Below are positions 1-10,799 of a stretch of DNA of 64,000 bases, piece after piece. The first letter of the stretch is position 1; each line of letters begins with the position of its first letter. The stretch is from positions 22,513,501 through 22,577,500 of the forward strand of contig CANTUV010000032.1 in the NCBI GenBank assembly GCA_947685225.1. The letters run 5' to 3'. The notes beneath the pieces are model-generated. The model made no database searches and was not told the DNA's origin. It was given only the letters and a program-made list of their open reading frames with translations. This DNA is from Garcia nutans (Eukaryota; Streptophyta; Magnoliopsida; Malpighiales; Euphorbiaceae). The position numbers and the translations under genes are program-made.

Positions 1-3000
1 GCCTCTTTAATCTGATCCAACAAAACTGGTTTCACATGCAACTGTGCTAACAATGCACCATCATCACAAGGTACAAAACTAGCACACAATGCTCTCAACT
101 CAACAAGCAACGAGAGCGAGTAAAAAGTTAAACCAGCTAAAGACTTCCGACTCAAGGCATCAGCAACAACATTTGCTTTACCTGGATGATAATCAATCAA
201 GCAGTCGTAGTCTTTAATCAATTCCAACCATCTCCTCTGTCGAAGATTGAGCTCTTTCTGAACCCCTAAATACTTCAAACTCTTGTGATCAGTATAGATA
301 AAACACTTCTCCCCAAACAGATAGTGGCGCCAAATCTTCAATGCAAACACAATGGCTGCCAATTCCAAATCATGGGTCGGATAGTTAAGCTCATGCGGTT
401 TCAACTGTCTAGATGCATAAGCTATAACTTTACCTTCCTGCATCAGCACACAACCCAAACCACTATGTGAAGCATCACTGAAAATCACATATGGTTTGCC
501 TTCCACAGGTAAAGTAAAAACAGGCGCTTGAGTCAACATATCTCTCAACTGCTCAAAGCTAGCCTGACATTGATCCGTCCATACAAATCTCACTCCCTTA
601 CGAAGCAATCTGGTGAGTGGAGTAGCTATCAAAGAAAATCCTTTCACAAACCGTCGGTAATAGCCTGCCAAACCCAGAAAACTTCTAACTTCAGTCACAG
701 ACTTGGGTGGACTCCAATTCAAAATAGCTTCAACTTTACTCGGATCAACTCTAATGCCTTCTGCTGAAACAATATGTCCGAGAAAAGCGACTTGATCCAA
801 CCAGAACTCACACTTCGACAATTTGGCAAATAACTGCTTCTCTCTCAAAATCTGCAACACAATCCGCAGATGCTTGTCATGTTCCTCTTCATTCCGTGAA
901 TACACCAATATATCATCGATGAAAACCACTACAAACTGATCCAGATAGGGCCTAAACACCCTATTCATCAAATCCATAAAAACTGCAGGTGCATTCGTCA
1001 AACCAAAAGGCATAACTAGAAACTCATAATGCCCATACCTGGTCCGAAAGGCTGTCTTAGGAACATCTTCAGCTCTGACTCTCAGCTGATGGTACCCTGA
1101 TCTCAGATCAATTTTAGAAAACACCGCTGCACCCTTCAATTGATCAAAGAGGTCATCAATTCTAGGCAAAGGATATTTATTTTTAATGGTCACCTTGTTC
1201 AATTGCCTATAATCGATGCACAATCTCATAGTACCATCTTTCTTCTTCACAAATAGCACAGGAGCTCCCCAAGGAGAAACACTGGGGCGAATAAATCCTT
1301 TATCCAACAACTCCTGTAATTGCACTTTCAACTCCCTCAATTCTGCTGGTGCCATTCTATACGGAGTAATAGAGATAGGAGTGGTACCAGGCAACAATTC
1401 AATACCAAACTCCACCTCTCTCTCAGGAGGCAATCCTGGCAGCTCCTCTGGAAATACATCTGGGAACTCTGCAACTGTGGCAATGTTATCAATAGGAGAA
1501 CCTCTTACTCTAGTATCTACCACATGAGCAAGATAGGCTTCACACCCTTTTCTAATCAACCTCCTAGTTGCAACAGCTGAAACAAATAAGGAGGCTAGCT
1601 GTCCTTGCTCATTAGATACTATCACCTCTCTACCATCACCAGTTCTCAAAGAAACAATTTTCTTTTTACAATCCACCACAGCTCCATGTCGAGATAGCCA
1701 GTCCATGCCCAAAATAACATCATATTCCTTAAATGGCATCTCAATCAAATCCCCAAGGAACTCCTCACCCTGCACCACTACTGCACTATCTTTGTGCACT
1801 TTACTAACAATCACACTATGCCCTAACGGATTTGTTACCAAAACATCAAACCCTAGGGATTCAGCATGCACATCAAATACAGGTAAAACAGATGCACTAA
1901 TATATGAATGTGTGGAACCCGGATCAATCAAAGCAAGTACTGGAGTATCAAATAAAGAAAAAGTACCAGCTATGACTGCCGATGCATCTGGTTGCCTCTG
2001 CATAACATACATCCTCTGGGAAGATCCAACCTCCTCTGATCTACTCTCCCTGGATGTAGCACCTCCTCTAGCACTGAACCCTGATCTACCTCCTCTGCTG
2101 ACACCCCTGCCTCCTCGACCTCCCCTCACACTAGATCGAGAAACTGCAGTATCAACTGACATCTGCTCTTGCCTCTCAGGACAATCTCTCACAAAGTGAT
2201 CAGGTGATCCACATCTGAAACAAACCCCGGCTACACCAGCCTTCCAACAAGGACCACCATGTGGCCTACCACAATGGATGCAGATGGGTAAGGTAGATCT
2301 CTGAATCATAGGGGTCGGAGCACTTGCCACTGAAGCCGCAGGTCTAAATCTCTGTCTCTGTAACTGCACTGACCTACCAGCTGTTCTCTGACTTCTACTG
2401 ACCCGAGGAGCAAAACTTCCTTTACCTCTTTTAGCAGAAGAAGACCCTACCTCAAACTGGGGCCTCCTCATCCTAACCTCTTCCTCTGAAGCAGCTGCAA
2501 TACCCTGAGCTCGCTCCACACTCCGAGCTGCTGCCACTAGCTGGGAAAAATCTTGATATCTGGATCCAGCCACATGACACATGATAGAGGGCCTCAATCC
2601 CTCTTCAAACCTCCTACATCTATCTACCTCATCTGATATTATGCCCCCAGCATACTGACTTAATCGAATAAACTCAACCTCATATTCAGTTACGGTCCGG
2701 TGATCTTGCTTCAAATCTAAAAATTCTCTTTTCTTCCCATCTTTATACTCCCTTGGAGTATACTTCAATCCAAATTCTCTCAGAAAGTCAGCATATGACA
2801 AGGTTGGTGGATCATCCATAGAATGGGGCACTGTCTTCCACCAACTATATGCATCCTTCTGCAACAAGGATCTTGCATAATCAAACTTTTCCTCTGGAGT
2901 GGCTTGCAACTGAACAAATATTCTCTGTACTTTATCTAACCACTGCTCAGCCACTGCTGGATCAGTAGTACCTATAAAATATTCAGCGCCATACTTCCTC

Positions 3001-3236
3001 AGTTTGTCATAGTGCCTCACTGATACCAAAGGCTGAGGGGGTGGTGGCTGTAGTTGTACTGGTGCTTGCTTCAAAGCTTCTACCACATGCCTAAGCCAAG
3101 CTGGCGGAACCTCCTCCCCAGCTGGTCTACCCGACACCGAAGCAGGTGCCTCCCCAGCACTCTCAACTCTAGCTCCATCCTCAGGAGCAACACTCTCCTC
3201 ACTTCCCTCAACTGACTGACGCGAATGAGGATCCAT
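1..3236 (-). CDS. Gag-Pol polyprotein of Tekay element A (partial, apparently uninterrupted)
   Basis: Encodes capsid, protease, reverse transcriptase and RNase H for replication of the element in cytoplasmic particles. The frame starts at the ATG at 3236-3234, just after the leader, and I read no stop down to base 1 (about 1078 codons). Order seen: low-complexity Pro/Gln N-terminus, capsid domain, CCHC zinc knuckle at about residues 339-352 (2181-2222), aspartic protease with DPGST at about residue 438, reverse transcriptase with FIDD at about residues 772-775, then RNase H with a SDAS motif. Integrase would follow left of base 1. It matches element K's homologous frame along its whole length, without K's stops. 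I read the frame by eye, so a single-base break could have been missed. Confidence 0.85.
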   Translation of the reverse strand, partial: MDPHSRQSVEGSEESVAPEDGARVESAGEAPASVSGRPAGEEVPPAWLRHVVEALKQAPVQLQPPPPQPLVSVRHYDKLRKYGAEYFIGTTDPAVAEQWLDKVQRIFVQLQATPEEKFDYARSLLQKDAYSWWKTVPHSMDDPPTLSYADFLREFGLKYTPREYKDGKKREFLDLKQDHRTVTEYEVEFIRLSQYAGGIISDEVDRCRRFEEGLRPSIMCHVAGSRYQDFSQLVAAARSVERAQGIAAASEEEVRMRRPQFEVGSSSAKRGKGSFAPRVSRSQRTAGRSVQLQRQRFRPAASVASAPTPMIQRSTLPICIHCGRPHGGPCWKAGVAGVCFRCGSPDHFVRDCPERQEQMSVDTAVSRSSVRGGRGGRGVSRGGRSGFSARGGATSRESRSEEVGSSQRMYVMQRQPDASAVIAGTFSLFDTPVLALIDPGSTHSYISASVLPVFDVHAESLGFDVLVTNPLGHSVIVSKVHKDSAVVVQGEEFLGDLIEMPFKEYDVILGMDWLSRHGAVVDCKKKIVSLRTGDGREVIVSNEQGQLASLFVSAVATRRLIRKGCEAYLAHVVDTRVRGSPIDNIATVAEFPDVFPEELPGLPPEREVEFGIELLPGTTPISITPYRMAPAELRELKVQLQELLDKGFIRPSVSPWGAPVLFVKKKDGTMRLCIDYRQLNKVTIKNKYPLPRIDDLFDQLKGAAVFSKIDLRSGYHQLRVRAEDVPKTAFRTRYGHYEFLVMPFGLTNAPAVFMDLMNRVFRPYLDQFVVVFIDDILVYSRNEEEHDKHLRIVLQILREKQLFAKLSKCEFWLDQVAFLGHIVSAEGIRVDPSKVEAILNWSPPKSVTEVRSFLGLAGYYRRFVKGFSLIATPLTRLLRKGVRFVWTDQCQASFEQLRDMLTQAPVFTLPVEGKPYVIFSDASHSGLGCVLMQEGKVIAYASRQLKPHELNYPTHDLELAAIVFALKIWRHYLFGEKCFIYTDHKSLKYLGVQKELNLRQRRWLELIKDYDCLIDYHPGKANVVADALSRKSLAGLTFYSLSLLVELRALCASFVPCDDGALLAQLHVKPVLLDQIKE

Positions 3237-3386
3237 CACAACCTAAATCTGCAAACACAGCAGATTACATCTTATTAAAGATCAGAGATTGCCAATCCCA
3301 AACGTATATATTATTCAAAAACTCACTTTTTAAGTAAAAATATTCTTTTTCTTACATTTGACCTAGGTTGAGAATCTCAAACCTAG

Positions 3387-3398
3387 GCTCTGATACCA
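3387..3398 (-). other. Primer binding site of element A (tRNA-Met type)
   Basis: On the minus strand this reads TGGTATCAGAGC, the standard plant retroelement primer site complementary to the 3-prime end of initiator tRNA-Met. It lies 7 bases inside the LTR edge. The same site is present in elements K and M. Confidence 0.9.
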
Positions 3399-3824
3399 AA
3401 ACAATTGTAACACCCCTACATTCAATACATGCACACTACAAACACCACAATGTAGTATACATGCACTAAACATAGGGATGCTATGGATTTTCTTAACATT
3501 CAAAACATTTTAAACGATACCATAATCTTTCAATTGTATACATTATAGAAAAATAGGTAGTTACTTATAATACAAAACAAAATACATATATAGATACATT
3601 TAGTTAATACGCAGCGGAATTTATAAAATATTTACATATACGAAACATTTAAATCCATATTTACAAATGTGCATATATTTTCATTATAATTATTACTTTA
3701 CAAAATTAAAAAGAAGTAGTACATGATTGGCAAATCTTTTCTGATCTTTGAGTTCCCAAAATCAACTCTTCAAGGTCTACTCTCACTCGGTCTCGATGAA
3801 CTCTCGGGTTCAACTCTATTACCT

Positions 3825-3862
3825 GCGCGATTAAACACTATCGCGCTAAGCCAAGGGCTTAG
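3825..3862 (-). promoter_or_regulatory. Conserved double hairpin in LTR A
   Basis: Two adjacent perfect inverted repeats: GCGCGAT (3825-3831) with ATCGCGC (3840-3846), and CTAAGCC (3846-3852) with GGCTTAG (3856-3862, 3-base loop). The first hairpin has counterparts in every Tekay LTR of this window, roughly 360-410 bases before the LTR 3-prime edge. A role in RNA structure is inference. Confidence 0.6.
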
Positions 3863-4689
3863 TAAGATAAAACATGCTAATGTCATGCTTTAATGCAATG
3901 CAATGTCAATTCTCAATCCATACTATACATGTAACATTATATATGCAAAGCTAGCAACATACCTTTACATTTCATAATTCAACATATGTAGACATATCAC
4001 ATTTCAACATCTTTTCATATACCTCATTAGTTACTCATTAAACCATTCATGAACAACACTAAACAAAGACAAGCATGGGCCCAAGACACACTAATATGCC
4101 ATTCAATTTTCAGAGTTAATGCTTTGGTTTTGTTATCAAATTTATCAATATCATATACCCAACTAGGCTTCAAGTATTAGGTTCAACCAAGCTTCAAGGG
4201 GAGCAAAGCATGCTAAGCCTCAACCCAACTTGGCTTCAAGAACCAATACAACCTAGCTTCAAGGGTGGTAACATCTCAATTAGGCTTCAAGGATTCAATC
4301 CAACCTAACTTCAAGAGATTGTTACACTTATTAGGCATGCCACCAACAACAAACTCTGAAAATGGAATAACACATTAGCCACACAATTCATTTATTATTT
4401 AGTCATCATTTCCATTCTCAATTCTCATCAACATTTAGGCAAACATGCCTTATTTCTTTCAATTGCATCATCATAGCCAAACACAATGGCTTTGCATCAC
4501 ATTTCATATTTCAATTCATATTATGCATATAGCATTTCAAAAATATATTATCCATCTTACACATTATCATTTACAAAATTCACATTGCATAGTACAAACC
4601 CTAGTTCAAGTAGTATCATATGCATTTCAATTGAAAGTTCAAACTCAAACATGTATGAAGAACAAAAACCAAACACAGTAACCAACACA

Positions 4690-4880
4690 CCCAAGGGACA
4701 TGGCCAAGCTTGTGGCCGTGTCTCCCAAAACAAGTTGGCAGTAGCAGACACTGGCATGAGACACGGCCGTGTCCTCTCCAAAATCACACACACACGGCCA
4801 AGATTCCATGGACTTGGCCGTGTCTCTCCAAAACATCAAGTCTTGGCCGTGTCTCTTCTTTGGTTTTGGCCGTGTCACTC
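4690..4880 (-). repeat. Cluster of CG palindromes in LTR A
   Basis: At least six copies of GGCCGTGTC or its complement in about 190 bases, one forming the full palindrome GACACGGCCGTGTC. The cluster stands out as CG-rich in an AT-rich LTR. Related clusters occupy the same position in LTRs N, I and K, with different exact palindromes. Confidence 0.75.
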
Positions 4881-5770
4881 ATAAACAACCCTAACCAAAA
4901 ACCAACACTCTTCTAAATGCATTTTAACACCTTATGCACATCACAAACTCATCATACACAATATAACATAGTTCAAATGAATGGAAACAATGTTCTAAAC
5001 ACAAATTCATCACAAGAAACACTTCACAAAACATCCATACTAAATTTAAACACAAACCATTTTCAAAACCCTAAAACCAATCTCTTTCTCCTTCATCCAA
5101 AATCAACATCCACCACTTCCAACATCAACACCTATTCAAACTCTTAACTTAAAACCAAATTAACACTTGAAAACACATCACCACCACATCTTATCATCAA
5201 ACCAACAAACCCTAATTCACTTCAAAAGAATAAAGAAATCAAAGGAAAGATCTTACCTTAGTTAAAAACTTATTGAATCAACACTTGATCACTTCAATCT
5301 TCCTTCAAATTGAGCTTAGAACTTCAAACACCTCTCTTCACCTTTTGCTTTCCTTTGTCTAAGGAGGAGCCGGCCAAATGGAGAAAGAAGAAGAAAACAT
5401 GAAGAGAACAAAGTCAAATTTCCCTTTTAATCTCCACCAAGTGTTTTTAACAAGACAATTACCAAAACACCCCTCATCACTTAATTTAGCTTTTGTCCCT
5501 TGCATGCCCAAATATGTAATTTCACAAATCTCAAATAAAATATCTTCTTGCTTTGACCAACCCTTTTGACCAATTTATATGTTGCATATATTAACATATA
5601 AACAACATATACACTTTTCTCTAAACCCTATTTCTTTCCCAAAACACATATACATAAGCATTCACTTCTCAATTCCTTTTCTTACACCTAATATATACAT
5701 TCAATCACATTATAAATCAACAACAACAACAACAAAATTAAACTTCTAGGGCATACATGAGGATATTACA

Positions 5771-6117
5771 TAAATATGGTCTGAATACCCTATTCATCAA
5801 ATCCATAAAAGCTGCTAGTGCATTCGTCAATCCAAAGGGCATCACCAGAAATTCATAATGCCCATACCTCATACGAAAAGCTGTCTTGGGTACATCCACA
5901 TCTCTGACTCTCAACTGATGGTACCCTGATCTCAGATTATTCTTAGAGAATACTGCTGCTCCCTTAAACTGATCAAAGAGATCATATATCCGAGGCAAAG
6001 GATACTTATTCTTGATGGTCACCTTATTCAACTGCCTATAATCAATACACAATCTCATGGTGCCATCCTTCTTCTTCACAAACAATATAGGCGTTCCCCA
6101 CGGGGACAAACTTCTCT
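5771..6117 (-). pseudogene. Reverse transcriptase fragment of element B
   Basis: Encodes the front of a gypsy reverse transcriptase: the LCIDYRQLNK and YPLPR blocks, the SGYHQLR region and the GLTNA block, up to the point where element A begins. Several residues differ from elements A and K, including a Lys-to-Asn-type change after the VFS motif, which suggests decay. The active-site aspartates lie beyond the insertion and are not present here. Not functional. Confidence 0.85.
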
Positions 6118-6473
6118 TCTGGACTAGCCTATAACTGAATAAATATCCTCTCAACCCAATCTAGCCACTTCTCTGCTACAGCAGGATCTATAGTACCAAC
6201 AAAGTCCTCAGCCCCATACTTTCTCAATTTATCATACTGCCTCACCGGTAACTGCGGCTGCGGCTGTGGCTGCAGCGGCTGCTGAACTGGAGCCTGCCTC
6301 AACAACTCTACCATATGCCATTCCCAGCCAGGCGAAACCTCATCAGCTGCTCGTCTCACAGGCATAGAAACAGATGCCTCATCAGAAGATACAACTCTAG
6401 CTCCATCTCTACCCTCATCTGAAGCTACACTCTCTGCACTACCCTCAGCAGCCTGATGCGGTCGAGACGCCAT
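6118..6473 (-). pseudogene. Gag N-terminal fragment of element B
   Basis: Starts at the ATG at 6473 and matches the first 115 or so residues of the gag proteins of elements A and K, including the RPHQAAEGSAESV-type acidic start and the YDKLRKYGAEDF block. A stop interrupts it near 6129. It then joins reverse transcriptase sequence directly, with roughly 1.6 kb of gag and protease missing compared with element K. The join has only a few bases of shared sequence. Confidence 0.82.
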
Positions 6474-7528
6474 AACTACCTATATCTGCAAACAAAGCAG
6501 AAAATACTATATCAGAAAATACTATAGCAACTCAACAAGCTCAACTACAAGTCTAGACCCGACCTGGTGTAGAAGAACTCTCTGGCTCAACTGGGTCTAC
6601 CCTGTCACCTGCGCGATGGAAACAATCACGCTAAGCCAAAGCCTAGTGGTACAAACTTTGATAATAACAATATAACTCAATGCAATACCAAATGCATAAT
6701 GCATATAGATGTCACATCAATCCACTTTCTTATATATTTTTTAAATATTTCATAAGCACAACTCATAACATTATATTACTCAATTGTATCATAATTCATA
6801 ATTCACATTAAAACAAAGACAAGCATGGGCCCAAAAAGGATCTAATATGTTATTCAAATTTCAGAGCTACTGCTTTGGTTTATAATGACACCATGTGTCT
6901 AGCCCCGTAGGCAACATATCCATGGATAATGTAACAGCCTCAGTCTCATGGACCTCAACCCGGCTAGACCCTTAGGCCCCAGTATCTTGGTCCTCAACCT
7001 AGCTAGACTGCTGCAGTTTTTGAGGCTTACGACCCAGTCTTTTCACCCCAAAAACATCATATTTATCAGCTGGCCTGGCTTACGACCTAGTTTTTTCACC
7101 ATTCCAGCGTATAGCCCGTAGACAATCATAGGCATGCCGTCAAACCTAGAACTCTAAATATTGAATAACATACTAGGCACACAATTTATTCATATTTCTC
7201 ATTATTAATCTCTTTCTCAGTTTTACATATTCAATCTAGGCACATTGCCTTATTTTCACATTTTTTTTCTCACTTTTCTCATTTTTCACATCTTTCTCAT
7301 CTTTCTTATTTTTCTCATTTTTATCAATGTCAATTCATTTCATTATTACACATATCTCATTTTTACATTCACAACACATTACCCAATTACTTTGGATATT
7401 TTCACATAATATGCATATTTCACATGTTACACAAATTAGCCATTATCAATGGCTTTTCACAATGCATTTAACACATATATGACATTACAAATATCATAGC
7501 ATATTATTTATACACATGAACCAAGTAG

Positions 7529-7560
7529 CTTAACACATTTTTCAACCAAAATGTGTTAAG
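7529..7560 (-). promoter_or_regulatory. 13-base perfect hairpin in LTR B
   Basis: CTTAACACATTTT (7529-7541) pairs perfectly with AAAATGTGTTAAG (7548-7560) across a 6-base loop. The same hairpin occurs in LTRs C, I and K at the same place, just downstream of the donor-like site. Confidence 0.6.
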
Positions 7561-8572
7561 TCCAAATGTTATGCAAATATAGATATTATATTCAAAGTTT
7601 GTACATACCTCCACTAGCAACCCAATGCAAGCTAAAAACAACCTTCAATACAATCTTTCCAACTTGCCGTTCACCACTTGGATGAAGCAAATCAACCTCC
7701 CTCAATGCCTAAACCAAATGTGATAGCAAATGATCATTTAGTATTGCATTTAATAGCTTTTCCAACATTAAACCATAATTACACATCACTCCTACAAATT
7801 TTCAAAAATTTAGCCTTTCCTTACTTCAACATTGAAATTCCATTCTACTGCAATTAAATTAGTGTTTTACATTTATTTATATTATTAAAAACATATTTTA
7901 ATACATTTAAATCATTTACATTATAAAAATACACTCTTATACATAAAATCTCAAAAATGGCCTAACCTTCCCCCATTGAAGGTTTTCCATTCCAACACAA
8001 TCCATTACTCATTCCAAGCTTATGTTCATCACTTTTAACACTAAACAACATGCTTAAACAAATAAAATCACACAATTCAACCACTTTGGAAGATCACTTT
8101 TCCAAAACCCTAAATCTCCACTTCCATTCTCAAACTCCAACCCAACACCACCAAATCAATTATATTTGACTTTAAAATACTTGTTTATGAATCAAAAAAA
8201 CTCATTTGGAAACAATTTACACAATTAAAGTTCATGTTTTCAAAACCCCAAAAATCCATAACCCTAAATTCTCTCTCTTCACCAGTCTTTAACCAAATTC
8301 CATCATCACTTCAATCTAACCTTAGAATCATTGTTAACTACCCAAAATAACATTATGCACACCAATTCCAACAATTATATCATCCTACATAAAAATCCAA
8401 ATTCTCACATAATCTAAATTTCCAAGGAATTCAAAGAAAAGAGATGGAAACTTACTAATTTTGGTGGAAATCATAAAAAATCCACTTGAAACTTGTTAAT
8501 TCCTTCAATTTATGGAGTATGGAAGAAGAAAAATCCTTGGACTTCAAACTTCCATGGAAGCCACGTTCTTGA

Positions 8573-8601
8573 GAAGAAGAAGAAGAAGAAGAAGAAGAAG
8601 A
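8573..8601. repeat. (GAA)n microsatellite
   Basis: About ten uninterrupted GAA/AAG units within LTR B, near its outer end. Similar short runs of CAACAACAAC occur near the outer ends of LTRs A and N. Confidence 0.9.
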
Positions 8602-8984
8602 CTTTTAATATTCTTTCCTTTTCATCTTTTTTTTAACCACATATATATATTAAAATAATTTAATATTTAATTATTTAATTATTTTTTTAATAAATTAAAA
8701 GTCCTAATTTCCCTCTTCCATTCAAAAATAATTTTTTTAGAATTTTTTTATTAATTTTGAATTTATAAGATTTAATTACCAAAATACCCTTTTCTTTTAA
8801 AAAGTGTTGACTTTTATATGTTATGTATATTTTGCATATATATCATATATATATTCCACTTTTTCATTTAAAATCCCTTCATTTTTCATTTAAAACCATT
8901 AATTTAATTTATCCTTTTAAATTATAATTTATTTTGTCCAATTTTCCAAAAATTAGAAATTTTCAAAAAATTTTGGATGTTACA

Positions 8985-10260
8985 TTTGATCACATTTGGT
9001 GCAGGCATTAAGAAGAAGTAGATTGCCCAACCCTAGTGTTGAAGGGAAAATGGGAAGTAAAGGTTGGAGGAAGATTTGTAGCTTGCATTTGAGTGCTTAG
9101 TGAGGTAAGTACAAACTTTTGATAAATTAGATATGTTGGCATTAAATTGGGCTTAACACATGTTGTATGGAAAATGTGTTAAGCTACTTGATACATTGAA
9201 CATTGATGAACATTGTCCTATGATATATGAATTGTTATGTATGCATTATATGCATTATGAAAAACCATTATTAATGGCTAAAATGAATGAAATGTGAATT
9301 ATGTGCATTATGTGAAAATGACACAAAAACATTTGGGTAATGTGATATTTATGTGAAATGAGATACCTTATGATGAAACATGATGAGATATGATGAATTG
9401 ACCTTGTTACGAATGAGGAAAATGAGAAAATAAAGCAATGTGATGAGAAAAATGGAAAATGAGACAATGTGATGAGAAAAAAAGTTGATTATGGAAAATA
9501 TGATTAAAGATTATGTTTTAAATGGAATTGTATGCCACATTGTGACATCAAATACAAAGGCATTATGCATTGGCATTGTTTTACAATTTTATTATTATCA
9601 AAGTTTATACCACTAGGCTTTTAGCTTAGCACGATTGTAATTCATCGCACAGGTGACAAGGGTGATCCGGCAGAGCCAGAAAGTTCTTTTAGACCAGGTC
9701 GGGTATAGATTTAAGATTGCTTGTTGAGTTGATTTTTGGGTACATCAAGATCAGAGCCATTTGCTAGCATGTATATATTTTATATTATAGTACATTTTGA
9801 TATTATATATATAATGTTATATTTTTGGAGTATATATATTGTAAATTATAAAGAATGTTTTGGATAAATTGTGTTTTTGATATATATGTGTATATATATA
9901 TATGTTTTGAGAAAATATGAAGAAATTGAGAAGTGTTTAGGAAATGTGTGATGTTTTGTATATTGGGAGTGTTTTTGTGTAGGTTGTGTAACTGTTGAAT
10001 TTTTGGGATTGTCCAAATTACAGATAAAATTCTGGCAAAGTTTTTTCAGAGATTTTTATATGAAATGCTTATTTTGTAATTTATAATTAAGAAAGAATAT
10101 TTTATTCGCTATTTAAATATACATTTTAAGTAATTGGAATTTTAAATTTGAATTGTGAAATTTTTATGAAATTGGGTCGTGGCATCTTTATACTTTATAT
10201 GCATTTTTTACATATGTTGGGTGTGTGTATGATACGTATATGGGGTATAAGGGTGTTACA
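8985..10260 (+). repeat. 3-prime part of Tekay-like LTR C
   Basis: The right edge is the typical GGGTATAAGGGTGTTACA end at 10260. The left part is missing because element B was inserted, just before an acceptor-like TTTGGTGCAG. It contains a donor-like GAGGTAAGTACAAACTT (about 9101-9117), the CTTAACACAT hairpin (9151-9184) and the double hairpin region (about 9613-9650). No primer site follows, so it is a solo LTR or a 3-prime LTR. It is inserted into the extra ORF of copia element D. Confidence 0.85.
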
Positions 10261-10437
10261 CCTCAAACCTCTAGAACTCAGGGATCCATTCTTGACATCC
10301 TTCATCAAATTCAAGACCAAATTTCCTCCCAAACCTCTCATATTGATGATCTTACCAAGAGAGTTTCTCACCTTCATATGGACTTTAGGGATGTGCAAGA
10401 ATTCATGGGAATGATGAAGAAGGAGAAAAAGAAATGA
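10261..10437 (+). pseudogene. C-terminal tail of the extra ORF of copia D
   Basis: About 58 residues, with heptad-like spacing of hydrophobics (ILDILHQIQDQI...), a Lys-rich end and a stop at 10435-10437. Any 5-prime extension is LTR C sequence. Its position upstream of a polypurine tract and copia LTR matches the additional ORF of SIRE/Maximus elements, once called envelope-like. Coiled coil is likely. Function is unknown. Confidence 0.55.
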
Positions 10438-10799
10438 GGTCAACTGACATCTTTGATGGAGCTTTAGGAGTGGAAGAGGAAGAAGAGGAAGAGGGAAATG
10501 GAAATAGTGATGATGATTATCCTCCTTATACACCTTTACCTTATTCTTTGTAATTTTAATTTTTTTTGGTATGATCTCTATATATTTTGTTGGCCCTTAA
10601 ATGAAAATGATCATACATATGGTTCTTGTTATTTGCTTCAATTTAATAAAATCTTTTTGCCTTTATCAGAAGGGAAGAGATTATTATTTGAATTGGTATT
10701 TAAATTTTTTGAAGGGGAGAATTTATTTTTGAATGTAATTGCATATATTGAGGGGAAGTAGAAATATCTTTTAATCAATTCAATTTAATTGACAAAGTC

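Larger units (their letters stand above)
1..5770 (-). mobile_element. Ty3/gypsy Tekay-like element A (5-prime LTR, gag and most of pol; rest outside window)
   Basis: Read on the minus strand, a complete 5-prime LTR (3406-5770) is followed by a tRNA-Met type primer site, a short leader and a continuous gag-pol frame that runs off the left edge before integrase. The LTR ends have the usual TG...CA form. Element A sits inside the reverse transcriptase of a related, older element B. The 5 bases right of the LTR are TAAAT, and the matching target duplication should lie outside the window. The open frame and clean LTR edges suggest this is among the youngest insertions here. Lineage is inferred from protein similarity to Tekay/Del elements. 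The chromodomain that would settle it is outside the window. Confidence 0.9.
3406..5770 (-). repeat. 5-prime LTR of Tekay element A (about 2365 bp)
   Basis: Plus-strand edges are TGTAACACCC on the left and GGATATTACA on the right. It is closely related to solo LTR N at 60228-62749. Internal landmarks in sense order: a GCCGGC and a splice-donor-like GGTAAG (5248-5263), a cluster of CG palindromes such as GACACGGCCGTGTC (about 4690-4880), a GAAGC-type minisatellite (about 4160-4330), and a double hairpin (3825-3862). A ATG-led ORFs inside are short and lie in these repeats, so I do not call them genes. Confidence 0.92.
5771..8984 (-). mobile_element. Tekay-like element B, internally deleted, interrupted by element A
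   Basis: Minus-strand remnant made of a truncated LTR (about 6515-8984), the N-terminus of gag, and a reverse transcriptase fragment joined directly to gag. The primer site and the gag-proximal end of the LTR are missing, so at least two deletions have occurred. Element A is inserted at the left end, inside the reverse transcriptase sequence. Element B is itself inserted in LTR C. Confidence 0.82.
6515..8984 (-). repeat. LTR of element B (truncated at the gag side)
   Basis: The outer edge is at 8984 (plus-strand ...GGATGTTACA). The inner edge and primer site are lost. Sense landmarks: an acceptor-like site, then a donor-like AGGTATGTACAAACTT near 7596-7612, a 13-base perfect hairpin (7529-7560), a repeat zone with GGCATGCC (about 6890-7140), and a GCGCGAT/ATCACGC hairpin (6611-6631). 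It resembles LTRs C and G more than A and N. Confidence 0.85.

Noticed and set aside
1705..2199. 164-residue plus-strand ORF
   Set aside because: Antisense to the gag-pol frame of element A.
3391..3398. tRNA genes suggested by GGTATCAGAGC matches
   Set aside because: These are primer binding sites next to LTR ends. No cloverleaf surrounds them.
4486..4916. ORFs on both strands over the CG-palindrome cluster of LTR A
   Set aside because: Palindromic repeats keep frames open on both strands. They lie in an LTR and have no family resemblance.
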